The notes beneath the pieces are model-generated. The model did no database searches and was not told where the DNA came from. It saw nothing but the letters and a program-made list of their open reading frames with translations. A program made the position numbers and the translations under genes. A stretch of 64,000 nt of DNA from NCBI GenBank assembly GCA_963402885.1, contig OY727103.1, forward strand, positions 4,998,501 to 5,062,500, read 5' to 3'. This stretch comes from Antedon bifida (lineage: Eukaryota; Echinodermata; Crinoidea; Comatulida; Antedonidae). Positions 58,252-64,000 of the stretch are shown here, one piece after another (within the stretch, counting starts at the first letter, position 1; every line of letters starts with the position of its first letter).

Positions 58252-58761
58252 ATGATTGAAGAAATCACAAGCGCCGTAACGTTCCTTTCTAATTTACTCC
58301 GTACTCGACGGGTACCGGAAAATGTTTTGGAAGATTTTTGTACAGAACTTGATTCAAGATTGAACGAAAAGTACGAGAAACACTGGTTTCCCGAACGACC
58401 ATGCAGAGGAAGTGGATTTAGGTGTATGCGGATCAATATTCTCAATATGGATCCGTTAATTCTCCAGTCAGCCATTGCTGCGGGGATCCCACGCAGTCGT
58501 ATCCAGAAGCTTCTCCCTAGCGAATTAACCATATGGGTTGATCCCTTCGAAGTAGCTTATCGCATTGGTGAAGATGGTTCTATTTGTACCTTTTACGATA
58601 GTGAAACATCATCAACTGAATCTAGATCATCATCAACGTGTAGTAGCCCAACGTTAGAAATTGACAACCAACAACAACAATACATCTTGAGGGACTGCAA
58701 AACACAAATGCGTCCAAAACAAGTAAATTGTAATTTTAACGGACCGATTGAAGTCAAGTAG
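58252..58761 (+). CDS. BTG1/BTG2-type antiproliferative protein (APRO family)
   Basis: 169-residue member of the BTG/Tob family. These proteins bridge the CCR4-NOT deadenylase (CNOT7/CNOT8) to mRNAs, promoting poly(A) shortening and restraining proliferation; they act in cytoplasm and nucleus. The APRO domain covers about residues 1-116. Box A is visible as HWFPERPCRGSGFRC (44-58) and box B as LLPSELTIWVDPFEVAYRIG (87-106), followed by EDGSIC. The EDGSIC ending favours BTG1/BTG2 over Tob. The tail (117-169) is Ser/Thr-rich and low-complexity, with a short poly-Gln; the Tob PAM2 motifs are not evident. The ATG has A at -3. The coding region is uninterrupted, whereas vertebrate BTG1 and BTG2 have an intron in the APRO domain, so intron loss or a retro-origin is possible. 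Confidence 0.95.
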   Translation: MIEEITSAVTFLSNLLRTRRVPENVLEDFCTELDSRLNEKYEKHWFPERPCRGSGFRCMRINILNMDPLILQSAIAAGIPRSRIQKLLPSELTIWVDPFEVAYRIGEDGSICTFYDSETSSTESRSSSTCSSPTLEIDNQQQQYILRDCKTQMRPKQVNCNFNGPIEVK

Positions 58762-60000
58762 TGTGACCATTACAGTACTTTTCGGCTTGACCAAACCAAA
58801 GGCAGACTCTAACATCGTTCATCATCCATCGAACTTTAACATGAACTGAAATCTTTGTTTTTAATCATATTTGTTCCGTTTATTTTGTTGGAAATACATT
58901 GTCAAACATATTTTATCTGATGATTTTTTAACCAAATTTTAATGAAGAGAAAGGTATACTGTTTTATTTTGATAATTAAATTAATAATAATTTATATTTT
59001 ATCGGTAAATAGTATGTCATGTTAAAAACATCAGTACTTACTATATTGAAGTTGATTTTTACTAATATTAAATAATTATATTTATCTTATTCTTAATGAG
59101 ATTTTCAGCCATATTCTGAGTAGTTCAAACTCGTAGGCGTATTTCACAATTGTATGAATGTTGGTTCCGATGCATTTCCATGTCACAGTATTATTCAATA
59201 ACATTTTTTAAAGATTTGCTGACAACAGCATTTTTGGTCAATCATAATTCAATCTACAACAGCAGTGCTCGTTGCAACTGAAGTGTTTACGAACATATGG
59301 GGTTCGTCTAAATTGTAAATCATTAACGAAAACAAATGTTAATTGGATGCGTTAAAATTCCCGGGATGTTTCATTACTCTACTTCAATGTCTAAATACAG
59401 TACTGCGTACATTCATTCATATAATTATTCTTTTGTTGCAAATAGGTGTGGTTTAACATTACGTAACATTTATTTCATTAGGATATCGACAGATGACTCC
59501 TAAATCACAGACCAAATTTACACATATTGTGTTGTAATGATTTCTAGTTTTTTTCCCGCGTAATTTCTGTAGTTATATTTTATAGCGTGTGCTTTCAAAT
59601 CTAGCATAATTATTATAGTAATTTAGCATTTTCTCTTTAAACGAAGATATTTTAAATCTGATTTGGAATCAGTTTTTTTATTTCCTTTGTACTGTATTAT
59701 CTTCACATTCCTGATATTCGTTCAGGTGCTAATGAGCCACGATGAGAATGCCTTAGATATACAATTAATATTTGAATTCATTTTTGTCATTCTTAGTTAT
59801 ACTTTTAGCTAACTGGATAAACAATTGTAGATATAAAGCTCTGTATATTACAAAACTGTACAGTGAAGTTGTTTTTGGACTTGTGCAATTGGGACTGTTA
59901 ACCCACAAGTTTTGTACTTTGAAGATATGTACAGATATAAGTTTCAGAATAAAACATAAAAGCAAAAAATGCAAAATAAGATTTGCAGACGAGAAATAAA
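58762..60000 (+). terminator. Probable long 3' UTR of the BTG gene, poly(A) signal at about 59995
   Basis: About 1.2 kb of unique AT-rich DNA free of MITEs, ending with AATAAA near 59949 and 59995. Long AT-rich 3' UTRs are usual in this family. The 69-75 codon frames at 59765-59999 on both strands are incidental. The extent is inferred. Confidence 0.45.
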
Positions 60001-60319
60001 AGAAAATGAATTTAATTTTATAGTTTCATTTGTCTTATTATTTTTGTACACAAACAAATATTTTTTTACTTATACGGTTTGTTGGAAAGGTCAGAGGTCA
60101 TTAATGATGCTGATTGTGTAAGTTTCTCTCCCTAATTACCTTACTGATGTCACAGTACTACCAAAATTAAATGGATATTACAACGTTGATGCTACAGTTT
60201 TTCTTATGGTTTAGATGTTGAAATTGACATATGTTCACATAATACTCCGTAATATTGAACGTTTTTCCCCTTAAATGCGCATTGAAACCACTACTCTATA
60301 CTACCAGCTGGATATATAC

Positions 60320-60880
60320 AGGTATGATTTTGCTATTTTGTACTATAGCTAACTTTTAGCAAGGAAATTTGTTTATGAAAACCTGCTGTTGCAATTTTTA
60401 GTGCAGTTTAATGCTAAACATTATGCGTGGGCAACCAAGATGGCTTTTATTTAATAAGATTTTAAGAAACCAGCATACAAATTAAGTATAGGTGAATCAT
60501 ATATTATGTTACGGCTATTTTGTACTATAGCTAACTTTTAGCAAAGAGATTTATTTATGAAAACCTGCTGTTTAAATTTTTAGTGCTGTTTCCTAAACAT
60601 TATGCGTGGGCAACCAAGATGGCTTTTATTTAATAAGATTTTAAGAAAGAAACCACCATAGAAATTAAGTATAGGTGAAATTTCTATTATGTTACGGCTA
60701 TTTTGTACTATAGCTAACTTTTAGCAAGGAGATTTATTTATGACTAAACGTACTGCTGTTACCATTTTTAGTGCGGTTTAATACTAAACTTTCCTAAACA
60801 TTATGCGTGGGCAACCAAGATGGCTTTTATTGAAAAAGAAAGAAACCAGCATAAAGGTGAATCATCTATTATGTTACGGC
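60320..60880. repeat. Tandem repeat of about 182 bp, 3 units
   Basis: CTATTTTGTACTATAGCTAA starts at 60333, 60515 and 60698. Each unit continues with TTTATGAAAACCTGCTGTT, ATTATGCGTGGGCAACCAAG, ATGGCTTTTATTTAATAAG and TAAGTATAGGTGAATCAT. The third is shortened. Confidence 0.95.
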
Positions 60881-62054
60881 GGGAAATAATGCTTTCCTTA
60901 ACAATATTATTTCTAAACAACAAAAGACAGAAAGTGTAAATAAGTATTGTGTTCTATAGAAATCATTGTTCTATTCCGTTGAAAGATCTCCACCCATTAG
61001 CACCACACAGGGAGCTGCTGTTGTAATGGAAATTCGTTCTATTTACAAGGTAGGTTATTACAATTAGGACGTTTTGTTTCGTTGAATAATTCACATTCAT
61101 TATGAGTCAGGTCATTAGATATACTGTAGTTTAATTTCGTTGCATTTCAGCAGAACATTCGAACTGAAAACACAAACATATTATAGGAAAAACAATTGAA
61201 TAGTGGATAAATTAAATGTAATAATTATGATTCTTTCTATAAAAAATAGAATTATTAATTCGGTATATAATATAATTAAGAACATAGATGTTTAAATAAT
61301 TTTAAAAAATTAATACAATATTTAAAATTGCAATTCTTTTTAACAGGTCATATAATTAAAATATTTGTGCACGGACAAATATGTAGGGATAGTGTTAATA
61401 TTTTTTTTTTAATAATTAAAACATGGACTGATTCGGCACTTTGTTGGATAAATTTAAATAAAAAAATTCACTCAATAATAGGCCTACGGTAGCACTTAAA
61501 GATATGCCCAGACAGAGGCTTCTTATAGTACAGTAATACGTATCAATATGTTTTAAGCCAAGAAAAGTATACTGTTCAATATTGTTCCAAAATGATACGA
61601 TAACACTGTTATTTATATTTTAATCTTCCCACCAATGCCAGAAGCACAGTATAACAAAACAATATTGTGCTATTTGGCACAAATACGTCATTGACACTTA
61701 ATAATAATATTATTGAATTCAATTCAATCATTGTATTATTTCTCAACATCTAAATTGATTTTAAGTCAATATTTTACCAATTTCCGGTCGTCTGACAGAA
61801 GTGAGTCTTATTACTGTACTGTATTTGGATTTATTTATTTAATCCGAGCAAGCTCGACGCAGTAGTAGTATTTGGAAAGTGATAAATAGTATGTACACAT
61901 TTTTACAGTGTACTACAGTATTTAAAAAGAAAAATACAGTGCCTAGTTGCCGATGCTGTACCAGCATTTTCAAATAGTTGGTACTTTTCCAAATACTGTA
62001 TACAGTAATAATAGAGCTATGAATATACATACACGAATTAAAATCAAGCTACAT
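60881..62054. other. Intergenic, no gene seen
   Basis: AT-rich unique DNA with TAGGCCTA near 61480. Nothing recognised. Confidence 0.35.
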
Positions 62055-62290
62055 TCGTTGAAGCAACCAATAGTTTTGAAATAAAGTGTTTCTCTTTTTG
62101 GAAAACAAATCAGTAAAATAAGGGAATGCTTTTCTTTTTAAACTGTAAATAAGATATCATTATAGCCTAGGCCTATTAATTATTAATTTCTTCATGTATT
62201 ATCTTTCAGCATACGAATTTATTATACAAGAATCCACCAGTTTTGAAATAAAATGTTTCTCTTTTTGAAAAAATTAAATTAAAAAGTAGA
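62055..62290. repeat. Two diverged copies of a short segment
   Basis: CAGTTTTGAAATAAAATG and TTTCTCTTTTTG near 62239-62267 repeat AGTTTTGAAATAAAGTG and TTTCTCTTTTTG near 62070-62100. Confidence 0.6.
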
Positions 62291-62624
62291 GTGTTCCTGC
62301 TGTACCGAATAGGATAATTATTACAATAGCTTATATAAATATTGGTTAATAATAGTAATACTACATGTATTATATGTATTATATAGCAAATGAATTTATA
62401 AACACACTGGTGAAATCTTCGCCTAGTTGAACCATGGAGGGAAACTATTTCCCCCTTCATGAAGCAACAGCTGCCTTCCAGCATTTTTAAAATTAAAATA
62501 ATGAACGCAGTAAATAGAGTCTGGATCAGGATTTCTATGAATGAATTCCTACATGATTCAATGTACGTCTTGTAGGCCTGCCTGCGTGAGATATAAAATG
62601 TACCATATTCCAGGGATTTGTTAA

Positions 62625-62977
62625 TTAAAGATGTATTGTCCCCCTGAAAAATAATTTTACAATTTTTATTGTTGAATATGTTATTTTAATGTCACATAAT
62701 AGTTATCCAATTTGACCAAAAATTGGATCTAAAAAAACATATTTATCTGAAAAAATGGTAAAATTGGCTGCCTGCCAATGTATTTTTGGTTTGAGTTTAA
62801 CCATGGAGAATTATTTCTCCATGGTTCAACCATTTATTATGTTATTTTTATAAGTAAAAACATTATTTTTTGGGGTTTTTCTTCTACGGAAGTGATTAAC
62901 TTTATTAAAACTACAAAATAAGTCTGATTTAATTAATCTTCATTTTTCATGTTTTGGGGGGAACAATACATCTTTAA
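62625..62977. mobile_element. MITE family E, copy 5
   Basis: TTAAAGATGTATTGTCCCCC at the left and GGGGGGAACAATACATCTTTAA at the right; TTTTAATGTCACATAATAGT and TTCTACGGAAGTGATTAACT inside. An internal hairpin (TTAACCATGGAGAA / TTCTCCATGGTTCAA near 62798-62829) is peculiar to this copy. Confidence 0.95.
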
Positions 62978-63274
62978 CGTCCTTCTGGTTACTTCCTTAG
63001 AGATACAAGTAGGCCTATTAAAACGGGGGATTTTCTTTGTTTGTGAAATAACACTTGGAATCATGAAACATGCATTTATTTACACAAACTATGGATACCA
63101 GATATTTTATCAGTATTATCAGCAAACCGTTTTTTAAAACAAACACTTCAATGGATATTCCCCCAACGAGTCATCGTGTTAAATGTACTACTACTATACG
63201 TATTGACATGAACAAATGAAACCATGAAATCTCAATGCAAACTATGCCATTATGGAACATATAATTATAATACA

Positions 63275-63728
63275 TATACAGTTTAAGACTATACAGTATA
63301 GGCCCTACTTACTATATACCTTACCAATGTACTACATGTTAGTTGTTTTATACATGGTGTAACATTGTTATTATGGAACATATAATTATAATAAATACAG
63401 ATAAATGTTGTTTTATACATGGTGTAACATTGATATTATGGAACATATAATTATAATAAATACAGATAAATGCACTGATGAAGGGCTAGTGTTGCCCGAA
63501 AGCTCTGCTAACTTTTCTGGCTGTTTTACTTATCGTTTTGATTAGTAGCTTTTCGCTTTTTTTTTGTATCTCCATTGAGATCCAGCCACTGATTTTCAGT
63601 AATTTGCCTTTGGAATTATATATAAATACAGTATACAGTATAAGACTACAGCACACTACTGTATAACCTATGATCAACGTACTCCATGTTACTAGTTGTT
63701 TGATACATGGTGTAGGCCTAACATTGTT
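63275..63728 (+). mobile_element. Penelope-like or related retroelement end, with flanking direct repeats
   Basis: Two diverged direct repeats of about 100 bases (63275-63369 and 63622-63728; both with ATACAGTATA, AACGTACTCCATGTTA / AATGTACTACATGTTA, TAGTTGTTT and ATACATGGTGTA) enclose TATGGAACATATAATTATAA repeats and a motif CTGATGAAGGGCTAGTGTTG ... CCCGAAAGC. The GAAGG...CCGAAA signature is typical of Penelope-like and similar retroelement termini in invertebrates, from memory of the families. No coding capacity remains, and orientation is inferred from that signature. Confidence 0.5.
63475..63510 (+). ncRNA. Hammerhead-ribozyme-like core
   Basis: CTGATGA (63475-63481), a stem GGGC/GCCC (63483-63486 with 63494-63497), GAAA (63498-63501), and a three-base stem AGC/GCT (63501-63503 with 63507-63509) with a UCU loop, then A as candidate cleavage base. 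This is the order of a type I hammerhead. An extra A before stem II and no clear stem I weaken it, so it may be inactive or a chance fit. Confidence 0.35.
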
Positions 63729-64000
63729 TTCCTGTTGTGGTTATAGCTCTAGAAGTTCTAGCTTATTTTATACCGCCATGGTTCTGCTGTTATCGTGCAT
63801 TGGAACCACAAAAGCCTTGATTTATATAAAATTGTTCTTCACACTGTTCTTACTAAGCAAATTAAGAAGTGATTCAACAAAAATCAAACAGTGTTTATCA
63901 ATTACTGATGCTTCTTGCCTAATACACGGTTAATTAATTTTGACACGGTTTTGATCAAGTTGATATTACAGAACTCTGCAAGGTCAATATTTTCAATAAT
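63729..64000. other. Right edge, no gene seen
   Basis: A plus-strand frame (63670-63933) crosses the repeat and is not supported. AT-rich otherwise. Confidence 0.35.

Noticed and set aside
63670..63933. 87-codon frame at the right edge
   Set aside because: Overlaps the retroelement repeat; hydrophobic AT-driven composition and no recognised domain.

Overview
This is a eukaryotic, AT-rich, gene-poor window, about two thirds A+T. Most of it is introns, intergenic DNA and small non-autonomous repeats. The spliced genes, the many short foldback transposons, the tRNA-derived SINEs and the very frequent palindrome TAGGCCTA suggest a marine invertebrate deuterostome, most likely an echinoderm. That placement is an inference from sequence style and not a database result.

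Four protein-coding loci can be supported. (1) A minus-strand TUSC2 (FUS1) homologue has a start exon at 11837-12030 and a second coding exon at 2742-2862. The two join in phase across a 9.0 kb intron, and the last exon must lie beyond the left edge. (2) and (3) Two paralogous MYND zinc-finger proteins, each with an all-helical (armadillo-like) N-terminal part, have uninterrupted reading frames at 24801-25922 and 47965-48996; both have a good splice acceptor just upstream. (4) A BTG1/BTG2-type antiproliferative protein has an uninterrupted reading frame at 58252-58761.

Layout. 1-12.2 kb is the TUSC2 locus; its large intron holds a 186-bp satellite (17 copies) that carries the C-terminal codons of a non-LTR retrotransposon. 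13.1-14.8 kb has a CRE-containing candidate promoter, a possible untranslated exon and a 96-bp tandem array. 15-32 kb is dense in three foldback/MITE families around MYND gene 1. 32-47 kb is an archipelago of tandem repeats: CGCG-rich arrays, an ACTAATCC array, an ACACGTCATATGTTT array, and a 170-bp array split by a MITE. 47.9-49 kb is MYND gene 2. 49-58 kb is mostly unique AT-rich DNA with a 350-bp tandem duplication. 58.2-60 kb is the BTG gene with a probable long 3' UTR. 60.3-64 kb holds further repeats, ending in a Penelope-like repeat with a hammerhead-like core.

The genes do not form an operon or an obvious pathway. TUSC2 acts at mitochondria, BTG proteins recruit mRNA deadenylase, and the MYND proteins are of unknown function. 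No complete autonomous transposon, rRNA gene, canonical tRNA gene or CRISPR array was seen. All splice structures are read by eye from signals and reading phase.
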